Shown piece after piece: positions 1 to 8,255 of a stretch of DNA of 40,031 nucleotides; position 1 is the first letter of the stretch; the number at the start of each line of letters is the position of its first letter. A model generated the notes under the pieces. It was not told the origin of the DNA, made no database searches, and saw nothing but the letters and a program-made list of their open reading frames with translations. Source of the DNA: Clostridiales bacterium (GTDB taxonomy: Bacteria; Bacillota; Clostridia; Oscillospirales; Ruminococcaceae); NCBI GenBank assembly GCA_012518465.1, contig JAAYSD010000004.1, forward strand, positions 1-40,031, read 5' to 3'. The translations under genes and the position numbers were made by a program.

Positions 1-1
1 C

Positions 2-1642
2 TCTGATGGTACTAACAATCCAGCTTATCCATTAGATGAAAGACCATGGTTTATAGAAATGTCCGCAAACAATGCCATTACAATAAGCGAGCCTTATGCT
101 GACATAACTACCGGCGCACAAGTTGTCACTGTTTCTGCACCGGTATATAACAGCTCTAACAAAATAGTAGGTGCGGCAGCTACTGATTTGCTGCTTACAG
201 AAATAAGCGAAACTATCGGCTCATACAAGCTTGGTGAAACCGGATTTTTTATACTTGCTACAAAGTCTGGGCAAATTTTGTATCACCCCAATAGCGATGT
301 GATCAACAAAAACATTTCGGAAACAGACCTTGATGAGAACCTTAAAAAGACTATATTAGAAGGTGCAAGCGGCAGCCTTGAATTTACAAACAATAATGAA
401 AATGTTTTAGCCGAGTCATTGATAATAGATGGGGTAGACTGGGTTGTTGTATCCTGCTTGCCTTCGACAGAGTATTATGCTGATTATAACGAAATTATAT
501 CAAAGCTTATAATTTCATTTGTAATAACCTTGCTTGTTCTTTCAGCTATAATATTTGTTTCAGTCAGCCAAGTTGTTAAGCCTATTAAAAAGCTTACAAA
601 AACAGCAAATCTTATTGCCGACGGAAACTTGGATGTAAGTGCTGAAGTAAGCTCAAGAGATGAAGTAGGGCAAATGGCTGAAGCTATCAATCGTACAGTA
701 GTTCAGCTAAATAAATATATAGCATATATTAATGAAATAACAGATAATCTGATGAATATGGCAGATGGAAATATGGTTATTTCACTTCAAGAAGAGTATA
801 CTGGAGAATTCGCCAAGATAAGGCAGGCGTTTGAGGTTATTTCAGTTTCACTCAATGATACGCTAAGAAATATAAACATAGCTGCCGATCAAGTTAAATC
901 AGGAGCAGAACAAGTATCAAGCGGCTCTCAAGCTTTGGCAGCCGGTACAACGGAGCAGGCATCGTCTATTGAAGAGCTTTCAGCATCTATCGAAACTATT
1001 TCACATCAAGCAGAGGATAATGCAAGCAATGTAAAGGTAGCTACACAATTTGTAACTGAAACAAACGAAAGTGTTAATATCGGAAATGATCATATGGATA
1101 AGCTTTCTGTTTCTATACAGGATATAAGCAACGCTTTTTATGAAATTTCCAGTGTTACAAAATTAATTGAAGATATTGCTTTCCAAACAAATATTTTAGC
1201 ACTTAACGCCGCTATTGAGGCAGCAAGAGCCGGTGCAGCAGGTAAAGGCTTTGCAGTAGTAGCTGATGAAGTGAGAAATCTTGCGGCAAAATCGGCAGAT
1301 GCAGCAAAGAAAACAGCAGAGCTTATTGAAAACTCATCAACAATCGTGGATAATGGCACGACGATGACCAAGGATTCTGCAAAGGTACTACAAGAAATCG
1401 CTGAAAAATCAGCAAAAGTTAATGAGATTATCGGAAAGATTGAGTCTGCATCAGCTGAGCAGGCACTTGCTATTGAGCAGATTACACAAGGCTTATCCCA
1501 AGTATCCAGCGTTGTGCAAGCAAATGCTGCCACTGCTGAAGAAAGCTCAGCCGCTAGTGAAGAGCTATCAGCTCAGGCTGTTGCTTTAAGGAATGAAGTT
1601 TCTAAGTTTATTCTTGATGAACATGAGGAGATTGAAGAATAG
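2..1642 (+). CDS. Methyl-accepting chemotaxis protein, 5' end cut by the window
   Basis: Transmembrane chemoreceptor that signals ligand binding to CheA/CheW. The reading frame is open from base 2, so the true start lies upstream; the Met at base 59 is internal to a dCache-type sensor domain (DERPWF, then ISEPY and TTG, then an IGVDL-like strand VGAAATDL). A membrane segment is encoded at about 500-570, followed by a HAMP linker to about 730. The cytoplasmic signalling coiled coil contains the family hallmark hairpin ([18 protein letters not shown] at about 1182-1235, then [13 protein letters not shown]). There is no NWETF-like CheR docking tail; the protein ends in acidic residues. No che or flagellar genes are visible nearby, so it is an orphan receptor here. 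The family assignment is certain; the ligand is unknown. Confidence 0.95.
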   Translation, partial: SDGTNNPAYPLDERPWFIEMSANNAITISEPYADITTGAQVVTVSAPVYNSSNKIVGAAATDLLLTEISETIGSYKLGETGFFILATKSGQILYHPNSDVINKNISETDLDENLKKTILEGASGSLEFTNNNENVLAESLIIDGVDWVVVSCLPSTEYYADYNEIISKLIISFVITLLVLSAIIFVSVSQVVKPIKKLTKTANLIADGNLDVSAEVSSRDEVGQMAEAINRTVVQLNKYIAYINEITDNLMNMADGNMVISLQEEYTGEFAKIRQAFEVISVSLNDTLRNINIAADQVKSGAEQVSSGSQALAAGTTEQASSIEELSASIETISHQAEDNASNVKVATQFVTETNESVNIGNDHMDKLSVSIQDISNAFYEISSVTKLIEDIAFQTNILALNAAIEAARAGAAGKGFAVVADEVRNLAAKSADAAKKTAELIENSSTIVDNGTTMTKDSAKVLQEIAEKSAKVNEIIGKIESASAEQALAIEQITQGLSQVSSVVQANAATAEESSAASEELSAQAVALRNEVSKFILDEHEEIEE

Positions 1643-1650
1643 ATAACAAT

Positions 1651-1678
1651 AAAAAAGAGGATAAACTCCTCTTTTTTT
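1651..1678. terminator. Bidirectional intrinsic terminator
   Basis: A perfect 11-bp stem (1651-1661 with 1667-1677) closes a 5-nt loop. It is flanked by A6 on the left and T7 on the right, so it can stop the chemoreceptor transcript on the plus strand and the converging cyclase transcript on the minus strand. Confidence 0.85.
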
Positions 1679-1698
1679 GCTATCTAAATTATTCATAA

Positions 1699-2340
1699 TC
1701 ATTCATAATCTTCTATGGCATATGCCCTAACGGGAGCAGCGTCACAGCCTTTTATTTTCAAAGGTGCAGCACTGAAAAAGATTTTGTTTTTTGATATACT
1801 TTTTAAATTAATAAGTGATTCTATAATGGTTATATTGTTTTCTAATAAATCAAGGTGCATATCAATAGTGCCTGATTTATTTGTGAGTGAAGGCATATCA
1901 ACAGCTATTGTGCAAATTCCAGCTTCTTTTAAAATACTTGATATTCTGCTTTCAAAAAAAGGATGATCAGTGTAGTAAGAATCCGTTCCTACAAAAACCT
2001 CCCAGCCCGTCCTAAGAATAAGTATTTTCTCGTCACCCTTAGCAGTAAGTGAGCTTTTCAATGCTTTAGTGGAAATCATACCGTCAAGTATTACAGCATC
2101 TGTTACAAAGGCTTTACCAATGAAATTATCTAATGCAATTTCATCAATGTCCTTTCCCCCACAAACGAAGTGTGATGGAGCGTCAGCGTGTGTGCCGCCA
2201 TGGCATGACATTTGAAAGCAACATGCTTGGTATTTATCCTTGTTAAAGCATTTGAATTTTTCTACAAAAAAAGAGGGATCTCCAGGGTAAACTACCATGC
2301 TTTTATCCAAAACCTGCGATAAATCAATAATCCTTTGCAT
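1699..2340 (-). CDS. Cyclase family protein (kynurenine formamidase-like metal hydrolase)
   Basis: 213-residue protein of the Cyclase/KynB family, cytosolic metal-dependent hydrolases that act on amides or lactone-like bonds. The metal signature HGGTHADAPSHF is present at about residues 47-58, matching the family pattern HxGTHxDxPxHF, and the N-terminal LSQVLDKSMVVYPGDPS matches the usual opening strand. The start has GAAAGG about 8 nt upstream. It is monocistronic and converges on the chemoreceptor gene across a shared terminator. No tryptophan-degradation genes are nearby, so the true substrate cannot be inferred; kynurenine formamidase is only the best-known member. Confidence 0.85.
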   Translation of the reverse strand: MQRIIDLSQVLDKSMVVYPGDPSFFVEKFKCFNKDKYQACCFQMSCHGGTHADAPSHFVCGGKDIDEIALDNFIGKAFVTDAVILDGMISTKALKSSLTAKGDEKILILRTGWEVFVGTDSYYTDHPFFESRISSILKEAGICTIAVDMPSLTNKSGTIDMHLDLLENNITIIESLINLKSISKNKIFFSAAPLKIKGCDAAPVRAYAIEDYE

Positions 2341-2505
2341 AATTACTACCTTTCTAACATTATGTCTTTACAAACAGCCTTATTTATTATATAATTTAAA
2401 ATATAATAATACAGTTAATTAAATTATACCATTCATTGTAATTTATTATATGAACAAATTATTAATTAAGCATAAATCAGCATTAATGATAATTGAGGTT
2501 ATATT

Positions 2506-3579
2506 ATGAACAACAGATTTAGTGAAATAGCACAAAAAATTGAAAAAGATTTGTGGGATTATCTAAAAAATACAAGCAAAAAAATCATACTCTATGGTAT
2601 GGGTGATGGTGCTGAGAAAATCTGCAAGGCACTTTCTTTGATAGGAAAGCAGCCGGACGATTTTATGGCTAGCGACGGTTTTGTGCGTGGCCATGAATTT
2701 ATGGGGAAAAGGGTTAAAACACTTAGTGAAATAAAATCTCTTTACTCAAATTTTGTTATTTTAGTCAGTTTTGGAACAAATATTAAAGAGGTTATTGAAT
2801 ATATCTTTACGCTTTCTGAGGCCTATGAGGTTTACCTGCCTCACGTTCCTGTTTTTGGAGAGGGCTTATTTGACTATAATTATTTTATCGAAAATAAAGA
2901 GCGTTTTGAAGAGCTGTATAGCATTTTGGCTGATAAGGAATCAAAAATTGCACTTGAAAACCTTGTATATTATCGTTTAACTGGAAAAGTCCAATACATA
3001 AAAAATATTATGCATAATCGTGAGCAAAGCCTTTCTTTGCTAAATCTTGGTGATAATGAAGTTTATGTAGATTTAGGAGCGTATAATGGCGATACTATTA
3101 ATGAATTTTTAAACATCACGCAAGCACGTTTTTCTAAAATCATAGCATTAGAGCCTGACACTAAAAATTATGCAAAGATGAGAAGACGCTTTTATATGCT
3201 AAATCCAAAAGTGTTTAATGCATATAATGCAGGAGTATGGGACAAAACAACGGAAATCCCTTTCAGTGGCAAGCGTGGAAGAGGCTCTCGTGCAGGGCAG
3301 GGAAAAATGGTGAAGGTATATTGTATAGACGATCTTTTAAAGCATGAAAATCCAACATATATTAAATACGACATTGAAGGCTGCGAAAATGAAGGCTTAA
3401 AGGGCAGTGAAAATACAATAGCATTACATAAGCCTAAGCTGTGCATTTCTGCATATCATAAGATAGAGGATTTGCTTGAACTGCCCTTGTTTATAAACGG
3501 AATAAGAAGAGACTATAAAATTTATCTTAGGCACGATGAGTGCTTGCCCGACTGGGATAGCTGCTATTATTTTGTTTGA
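2506..3579 (+). CDS. FkbM family SAM-dependent methyltransferase
   Basis: 357 residues with two parts. Residues about 1-130 form a Rossmann-like N-terminal domain (KIILYGMGDGAEKI glycine loop, then VILVSFGTN), of the kind found fused to FkbM enzymes in sugar and polysaccharide clusters. Residues about 185-330 are the FkbM methyltransferase: SAM loop VYVDLGAYNGDT, acidic strand IALEPD, then YIKYDIEGCENEGLKG, the family's post-IV motif. The likely reaction is O-methylation of a sugar or glycan; the acceptor is unknown and no glycan cluster surrounds it. The start has GAGG 7 nt upstream. It ends one base before the stop codon of the converging next gene, with no terminator between them. Confidence 0.88.
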   Translation: MNNRFSEIAQKIEKDLWDYLKNTSKKIILYGMGDGAEKICKALSLIGKQPDDFMASDGFVRGHEFMGKRVKTLSEIKSLYSNFVILVSFGTNIKEVIEYIFTLSEAYEVYLPHVPVFGEGLFDYNYFIENKERFEELYSILADKESKIALENLVYYRLTGKVQYIKNIMHNREQSLSLLNLGDNEVYVDLGAYNGDTINEFLNITQARFSKIIALEPDTKNYAKMRRRFYMLNPKVFNAYNAGVWDKTTEIPFSGKRGRGSRAGQGKMVKVYCIDDLLKHENPTYIKYDIEGCENEGLKGSENTIALHKPKLCISAYHKIEDLLELPLFINGIRRDYKIYLRHDECLPDWDSCYYFV

Positions 3580-3580
3580 T

Positions 3581-4306
3581 TTATTCGCCCCATTTTCTTT
3601 GATAGCTTCCCCTTGGGAGTATCCTCCTACGTGGAAGACCTGCGGGAAATCTTTGATAGCTATTGCTCTTAAGCTTCATTTCTTCGCGCTGCTTTTTAAT
3701 TCTTTCACGTTTGAGTCGTGCTATTTTTATACGTTTTTTTATTAAAGACATATTTCCGAAAATTTCAGGTATCATAATTTCGTCAACAAGTCCAAAGCCA
3801 TTTTCATTAAGCCACCAATTATTAAAAATCAGCTCGCCTCTTTTAATATGATAACCTAGCCTGTCCGAATCTTGATTGTATTCCCGTATTTTCCCACAGA
3901 TTTTAAGATGATGCTTGCCCTTTATCGCTGTAATATCATCAAATCTGACGTAGTATAATTTTCGGTTTATTTTGTCTTTTCCATATAGCTTAAATTTATA
4001 ATTAAAGGTGCTAATGACAATTCCATCATAAAAAATATCAATAAAGCTGTATTTATTATTTAAATATATCATGCTTTGAAAATGAATATTGATAATTAAA
4101 GCTGATATCACACTTATAAGCGAGCTGAAAATCAATAGTGCGATTAGCAGCTTGATTATAAATTGTGCATCACTTAAATTTAAATTCATCAACACAAAAA
4201 TCACGGAAAGTACAGCAGAACAATATGTAGGCACTAGTGCAAAGAGTAGTGCTTTTTTCCTTTTATGCTGAAAATATTGATTATCTATGTGTATGAAATA
4301 AGACAT
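3581..4306 (-). CDS. Hypothetical protein with two N-terminal membrane segments
   Basis: 241 residues, not recognised. Two hydrophobic helices at about residues 19-40 and 49-72 are followed by a soluble beta-rich stretch (about 80-190) resembling the YcxB-like or PH-like cytoplasmic domains seen in small clostridial membrane proteins; that comparison is a guess from layout only. The C-terminus is very basic (repeated K/R from about residue 190, several RR and KR pairs), suggesting contact with nucleic acid or membrane phosphates. Its 3' end nearly touches the FkbM gene. Base composition matches the neighbours. Function unknown. Confidence 0.6.
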   Translation of the reverse strand: MSYFIHIDNQYFQHKRKKALLFALVPTYCSAVLSVIFVLMNLNLSDAQFIIKLLIALLIFSSLISVISALIINIHFQSMIYLNNKYSFIDIFYDGIVISTFNYKFKLYGKDKINRKLYYVRFDDITAIKGKHHLKICGKIREYNQDSDRLGYHIKRGELIFNNWWLNENGFGLVDEIMIPEIFGNMSLIKKRIKIARLKRERIKKQREEMKLKSNSYQRFPAGLPRRRILPRGSYQRKWGE

Positions 4307-4388
4307 TTTTTACACCATTTTATTATTTTAATATTAAAAATATTTAAAAGTTGAATATTTGTGAATAACTTTGATTTTTCACGTGTAC

Positions 4389-4422
4389 TTTATACAAAAA
4401 GGTATTATTAATTTTGTATAAA
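4389..4422. repeat. Perfect 11-bp inverted repeat, operator-like
   Basis: The arms TTTATACAAAA and TTTTGTATAAA are exact reverse complements separated by 12 bp. The site lies in the divergent promoter region and has no T-run, so an operator or cruciform is more likely than a terminator. The cognate regulator is unknown. Confidence 0.5.
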
Positions 4423-4459
4423 AATATTATACATTTTCTGAAAGTTTATTATAAAATGC

Positions 4460-4488
4460 TTGATTTTTTATAAAAATCATAGTATACT
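4460..4488 (+). promoter_or_regulatory. Sigma-A-like promoter for the pilZ-dgc operon
   Basis: TTGATT (4460-4465), 17-bp spacer, TATACT (4483-4488). This predicts a transcript start near 4495 and a leader of about 220 nt. A second TTGACA at 4600 lacks a good -10 at proper spacing. Confidence 0.5.
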
Positions 4489-4660
4489 ATAATATAATAA
4501 TGTGGCTGACTATTATGTGACTGCAAATAGGAATTTGTGATATTTTAAATTCTATCATTTTCATAGCCGCTATAATATATTTGATATTAAAACTAGTGGT
4601 TGACAGAAATAAAAAATTACCCAACATATAAATAATATCATAATTATTATAATTAATCAA

Positions 4661-4684
4661 CCTATGGCAGAAATTTGTCATAGG
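4661..4684 (+). other. Leader hairpin just upstream of the pilZ ribosome site
   Basis: CCTATGGCA pairs with TGTCATAGG (nine pairs, one G-U) around a 6-nt loop, about 17 nt before AGAAAGGAG. No T-run follows, so it is not a terminator; it could tune translation or transcript stability. Confidence 0.35.
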
Positions 4685-4716
4685 TAATTCCCTTTATTTA
4701 GAAAGGAGAAGCTTTT

Positions 4717-5361
4717 ATGACTGATAAGGATAAAATTATTAGTATCGATTTATTTGACAAGCAAAATAATTTTATCTCTACATTTGGCAAAAAAGCAATT
4801 ACAATTAAAGAAGACAGCTATCCTTATATAGTGATTATTAAAGCTAAAAATTTGCCTGAGCTTGAAATAGGCATTCAGTTAAATATTATATTTACCACAG
4901 TACATAGACAAAGACTAAAATACGATGCTCGTGTAAGCGTATCTACTCCATATCAGTTAAACATTGAGCTAATGAGTGTTTCTCCTAAAATCATGAAAGA
5001 AAGACGAAACTATCTAAAAATCAAAATAGATGAAGAGGTTCGGTTAATGTGCTCGTGCATCAATGGAGAAATTGAAACCTATGACCGTTCAAAAAGGATA
5101 TTCGTAAGAGATATAAATGTAGGCGGAATATATGTTATCACTGAATTAAAGCTTAATGTTTCGGATGTTATAAAATTAAGGATAGATTTGGGCTTTGAAA
5201 AATTAGAAGTCACTGCTGAAGTATTGAGAGTTGAAGAAATGGACAACAAATGCGGAGCAGGCTGCAAATTCATCCTAAACACAACAAAGGATGAGGAAGC
5301 GCTTGCTAAATATATTTATCAAAAAGAGCGAGAGCTGAGAAATAAGCATAAATTAAACTGA
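4717..5361 (+). CDS. PilZ domain protein (YcgR-like c-di-GMP effector)
   Basis: 214 residues, cytosolic. Residues about 1-90 form a beta-rich N-terminal domain of YcgR type; residues about 95-200 are the PilZ domain, the c-di-GMP receptor fold. The binding patch is recognisable but altered: RRNYLK at 96-101 has Lys where the second Arg of RxxxR is expected, and the downstream motif reads DINVGG (132-137) instead of DxSxxG. The strand CGAGCKFI near 179-186 is typical of the fold. Strong AGAAAGGAG ribosome site. It lies 36 bp before a GGDEF gene, so maker and sensor of c-di-GMP are co-transcribed. Ligand binding is plausible but not assured given the substitutions. Confidence 0.85.
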   Translation: MTDKDKIISIDLFDKQNNFISTFGKKAITIKEDSYPYIVIIKAKNLPELEIGIQLNIIFTTVHRQRLKYDARVSVSTPYQLNIELMSVSPKIMKERRNYLKIKIDEEVRLMCSCINGEIETYDRSKRIFVRDINVGGIYVITELKLNVSDVIKLRIDLGFEKLEVTAEVLRVEEMDNKCGAGCKFILNTTKDEEALAKYIYQKERELRNKHKLN

Positions 5362-5397
5362 TATTAATAAGCATATATAAAATCTTGGAGGTATTTA

Positions 5398-7350
5398 ATG
5401 AATATAAAAATTAAAACCATACTTCTTGTATCTGTACTTATCTTCACGGTAATACCCTTAATAGTTGTTGCTATCTTTAGTATATCCAACCTTGTTAATT
5501 ACTCACATAATAAAACTGATGATGCAGCAAATGCAGCTGTAAAGAGCAAATATTCAGCTGTAAACTATTATTTTGAAAGTACAACGGAAGAGCTTAAAAG
5601 CTTGGGCGAATTAGAAGCTGTCAAGAATGTAACTTCTGATAAAAAATCTGCTCAAACCGCTTTAAGTCAGTATATGTCTGGAAATGATGCTTTAGATTAT
5701 ATTTTCACCGATAATTCAGGTAATGTTCTTTTTTCAATAAGTGGAAATGTAGAGGAAGCCAGTGTATTCAGTGCCTTCACAGATGATGTTAATCAAGATG
5801 CATATATATCCCCCCTTCAGACGGATGGAAATTATTATTCTGAAAATGTTTTGTATATTGCTGTAAAGGTTCAGGATTCTGGTTACTTATGGAAAGCAGT
5901 ATCAGCAAACCATATAATGAACGTTTTGTCCGATACCGAGTTTTCCAAGGATGGATTTATATCCCTTATTGATAAAAACGGGAATATAATAAATTTTAAT
6001 GAGCAAGTAGTAAAATACGATGATATAAGCGAAAAAGGAATAAAGGATAATGTCAAAGAGCTTAAAGTCGAGGACATAAATGACACATCCATGACGGAAA
6101 AGGATGCGGGCAGCTATCATTTGTATTATCGACCACTCACATTTTCGCCCGATTGGATTCTTTCTGCAATTGTGACAAAATCAGCTCTTAATGAATACTC
6201 AAAATCAGCAATAATCAATACTTCATCAGTTGTAGTAATATGCTTGATTTTATGTTTATTAATAGGATTTATTGTAGTAAGATCAATCACAAAGCCCATG
6301 AATTCTATGATTAAAACAATGAAGGACATTCTTCACTCTGAAAAGGGCGAGGATATTAGGTTTAATATAAAATCAAGAAATGATTTTAAGGCAATTTCCG
6401 AGTCATTTAATAATCTGCTTGATGAAGTTTCGCTAAGTCAGGAAAGGCACAAAACAGTGGCAGATATTTCAAATTCTATTTTGTTTGAGTGGGATTTTCA
6501 AAAGGAAATGATGTATGTTTCTGATAATTTTAAAAACAGATTTGATATAGATATTACAAACGCAACACTTCAAAACGGTAGATTTATTGATTCGTTAATG
6601 GAATCTGAGTTTGCCGATACATATAAGCGTGATATGACTCTTTTAATAAAAAATAAAAACGCTTTTAGTAATGAATATCAGGCAAAAGCAAGTTCGGGCG
6701 AATACGAATGGATTTCTCTTAGAGCAGAGTGCGTTACAGATAGATTGGGAGAAATACTAAGGGTAATTGGCGTAATTACTGATATTGACAAAGAGAAAAA
6801 TATGGAAATTAAGCTTTCTGAGCGTGCAAGTTATGACTTTTTATCACAGCTTTATAATAGAAATACCTTTGAGCGTGTTTTTGTTAAGGAGCTTGAAAGA
6901 CGTGGTATGAATAAGGTTGCTGTGCTTTTTGTTGATCTCGATGACTTTAAATTTATTAATGATAGGTACGGACATTCAGTAGGTGATGAGGTCATAAAAT
7001 ATGTATCCGATGTCATACGCTCCAAGGTTGAGGGAAGAGATGGATTTGCAGGTAGGTTTGGCGGTGATGAATATGTTATGTGTATCACCAACAAAGATGA
7101 TATAAATAACATAGAATATTTAAGTCAAGAAATAATAGACAAGCTTTACACAGGATACAGAGCATCAACAGGAGTAATGATAAATATTTTATGCAGTATA
7201 GGAATAGCTATATGCCCTGAACATGGTGAAACAGCTGCCGAGCTAATAAAACACGCTGATGCTGCTATGTATTTTGTTAAGAAAAACGGAAAGTCAAACT
7301 ATCATATTTACGTGGAGTCTGATACGGAAAGCAGCGATAATTATTATTAA
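5398..7350 (+). CDS. Membrane-bound sensor diguanylate cyclase (HAMP-PAS-GGDEF)
   Basis: 650 residues. Order: TM helix 1 (about 7-30), extracytoplasmic sensor (31-270, Cache-like), TM helix 2 (272-294), HAMP (295-346), PAS fold (355-466, ending with the common VIGVITDI strand), GGDEF domain (475-638). The catalytic loop reads GGDEY (555-559), a permitted variant, and the DLDDFKFINDRYGHSVGD region is intact, so c-di-GMP synthesis from two GTP is likely. An RxxD inhibitory site is absent at its expected place five residues before the loop (GRDG at 546-549), suggesting no I-site feedback. No EAL domain. Ribosome site TGGAGG. Co-transcribed with the upstream pilZ gene and closed by a terminator. 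Confidence 0.93.
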   Translation: MNIKIKTILLVSVLIFTVIPLIVVAIFSISNLVNYSHNKTDDAANAAVKSKYSAVNYYFESTTEELKSLGELEAVKNVTSDKKSAQTALSQYMSGNDALDYIFTDNSGNVLFSISGNVEEASVFSAFTDDVNQDAYISPLQTDGNYYSENVLYIAVKVQDSGYLWKAVSANHIMNVLSDTEFSKDGFISLIDKNGNIINFNEQVVKYDDISEKGIKDNVKELKVEDINDTSMTEKDAGSYHLYYRPLTFSPDWILSAIVTKSALNEYSKSAIINTSSVVVICLILCLLIGFIVVRSITKPMNSMIKTMKDILHSEKGEDIRFNIKSRNDFKAISESFNNLLDEVSLSQERHKTVADISNSILFEWDFQKEMMYVSDNFKNRFDIDITNATLQNGRFIDSLMESEFADTYKRDMTLLIKNKNAFSNEYQAKASSGEYEWISLRAECVTDRLGEILRVIGVITDIDKEKNMEIKLSERASYDFLSQLYNRNTFERVFVKELERRGMNKVAVLFVDLDDFKFINDRYGHSVGDEVIKYVSDVIRSKVEGRDGFAGRFGGDEYVMCITNKDDINNIEYLSQEIIDKLYTGYRASTGVMINILCSIGIAICPEHGETAAELIKHADAAMYFVKKNGKSNYHIYVESDTESSDNYY

Positions 7351-7353
7351 TAT

Positions 7354-7382
7354 AAAAAAACGGTAGAATTTCTACCGTTTTT
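7354..7382 (+). terminator. Intrinsic terminator after the GGDEF gene
   Basis: CGGTAGA (7361-7367) pairs with TCTACCG (7371-7377) around a 3-nt loop, extended by A5/T5 flanks. It separates the pilZ-dgc unit from the ParA gene. Confidence 0.85.
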
Positions 7383-7413
7383 ACAGGAATAAAAATTATT
7401 GCGAAACTGTGAA

Positions 7414-7442
7414 TTGAATTACATTTTATTCTAAAATATTAT
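7414..7442 (+). promoter_or_regulatory. Candidate promoter of the ParA-ComFB operon
   Basis: TTGAAT (7414-7419), 17-bp spacer, TATTAT (7437-7442). It follows a terminator, so a promoter is needed here. The predicted leader is only about 15 nt, just room for the GGGGG ribosome site. Confidence 0.45.
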
Positions 7443-7463
7443 TATTTTTAGGGGGCGAGTAAA

Positions 7464-8252
7464 ATCGCAAAGGTCATTACTTTTACAAATCAAAAGGGCG
7501 GAGTAGGAAAAACAGCAACTTGCTCGGCTTTTGCAGGGGGCTTGTCTGAAAAGGGATACAAAGTTTTAGCTATTGATTTAGACCCTCAGGGCAACCTTAG
7601 CTTTAGCCTTAATGCTGAACCTGATTTTGAATTTACAATTTACGATGTGTTTAAAGGGAATGCTGATATTAATTCTGCCATACAACATACACAAATCTGC
7701 GATATAATATCAGCTAATATTCTCTTGTCCGGTGTAGAGCTAGAGGTAAATACAGTGGGCAGAGAGTTTATTTTGAAAGAAAAGCTTGTAGGTATATCAG
7801 AAAGCTATGATTTTATAATTATAGATACCCCACCGGCTTTATCAATTCTTACCATTAATGCATATGCTTGTGCCGATGAGCTGATTATCCCGATGATGCC
7901 AGAAATTTTAAGCCTTCAGGGTATTTCTCAGCTTAAGGAAACCATCTTTGCAGTGCAAAAATACTATAATACAAAGCTTATTATCCGTGGAATTCTACTT
8001 AATAAATACAATCCTCGATTAATCCTTACTAAGGAAGTAGAGGAGCTTGCTACGCTAATTGCACAGCAGCTTAACACAAAGATTTTCGATACAAAAATCA
8101 GTTCAAGTGTTGTTGTTGCAGAAGCACCTGCACATGGAATATGTATTCAAGATTATGCACCAAAATCTAAATCAGTGCGTGAATATCGGGCTTTTGTAAA
8201 TGAATATTTAGGTATAAAGTCAGAAAAGCAAAAAAGAAAACCAGCGAGGTAA
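7464..8252 (+). CDS. ParA/Soj-family ATPase with apparent ATC start codon
   Basis: P-loop ATPase of the ParA/MinD group, which position plasmids, chromosomes or protein machines by ATP-dependent dimerisation. From 7464 it has 262 residues: deviant Walker A KGGVGKT at 11-17, DLDPQGN near 43-49, Walker B FIIIDTPP. The frame has a TAG stop at 7449-7451 and no ATG, GTG or TTG before TTG at 7542, which would delete the Walker A loop. AGGGGGCG sits 7-8 nt before ATC 7464, and ATC gives the classic opening AKVITFTNQKGG. So initiation at ATC, or a sequencing error of ATG, is the best reading. The next gene starts 3 bp after its stop and encodes a ComFB-like protein rather than ParB. Confidence 0.88.
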   Translation: MAKVITFTNQKGGVGKTATCSAFAGGLSEKGYKVLAIDLDPQGNLSFSLNAEPDFEFTIYDVFKGNADINSAIQHTQICDIISANILLSGVELEVNTVGREFILKEKLVGISESYDFIIIDTPPALSILTINAYACADELIIPMMPEILSLQGISQLKETIFAVQKYYNTKLIIRGILLNKYNPRLILTKEVEELATLIAQQLNTKIFDTKISSSVVVAEAPAHGICIQDYAPKSKSVREYRAFVNEYLGIKSEKQKRKPAR

Positions 8253-8255
8253 ATC

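Larger units (their letters stand above)
4307..4716. promoter_or_regulatory. 410-bp divergent intergenic region with long dyad and hairpins
   Basis: Very AT-rich gap between the unknown membrane protein gene and pilZ. It holds a perfect 11-bp dyad (4389-4399 with 4412-4422, 12-bp spacer), a sigma-A-like promoter (4460-4488) and a leader of about 220 nt ending in a hairpin (4661-4684) just before the pilZ ribosome site. I looked for a c-di-GMP-I or -II riboswitch core in the leader and did not see one. Confidence 0.5.

Noticed and set aside
1138..1533. 131-codon minus-strand frame in the chemoreceptor gene
   Set aside because: Antisense shadow of the conserved signalling domain.
4487..4681. 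64-codon minus-strand frame before pilZ
   Set aside because: No ribosome site, very AT-rich, covers the predicted promoter and leader hairpin.
4495..4716. c-di-GMP riboswitch in the pilZ leader
   Set aside because: I saw no GEMM core or kissing-loop arrangement; the leader is AT-rich with one simple hairpin.
7542..8252. ParA gene starting at TTG 7542
   Set aside because: It would lose the Walker A loop and about 26 conserved residues; the in-frame upstream ATC with a ribosome site is a better start.
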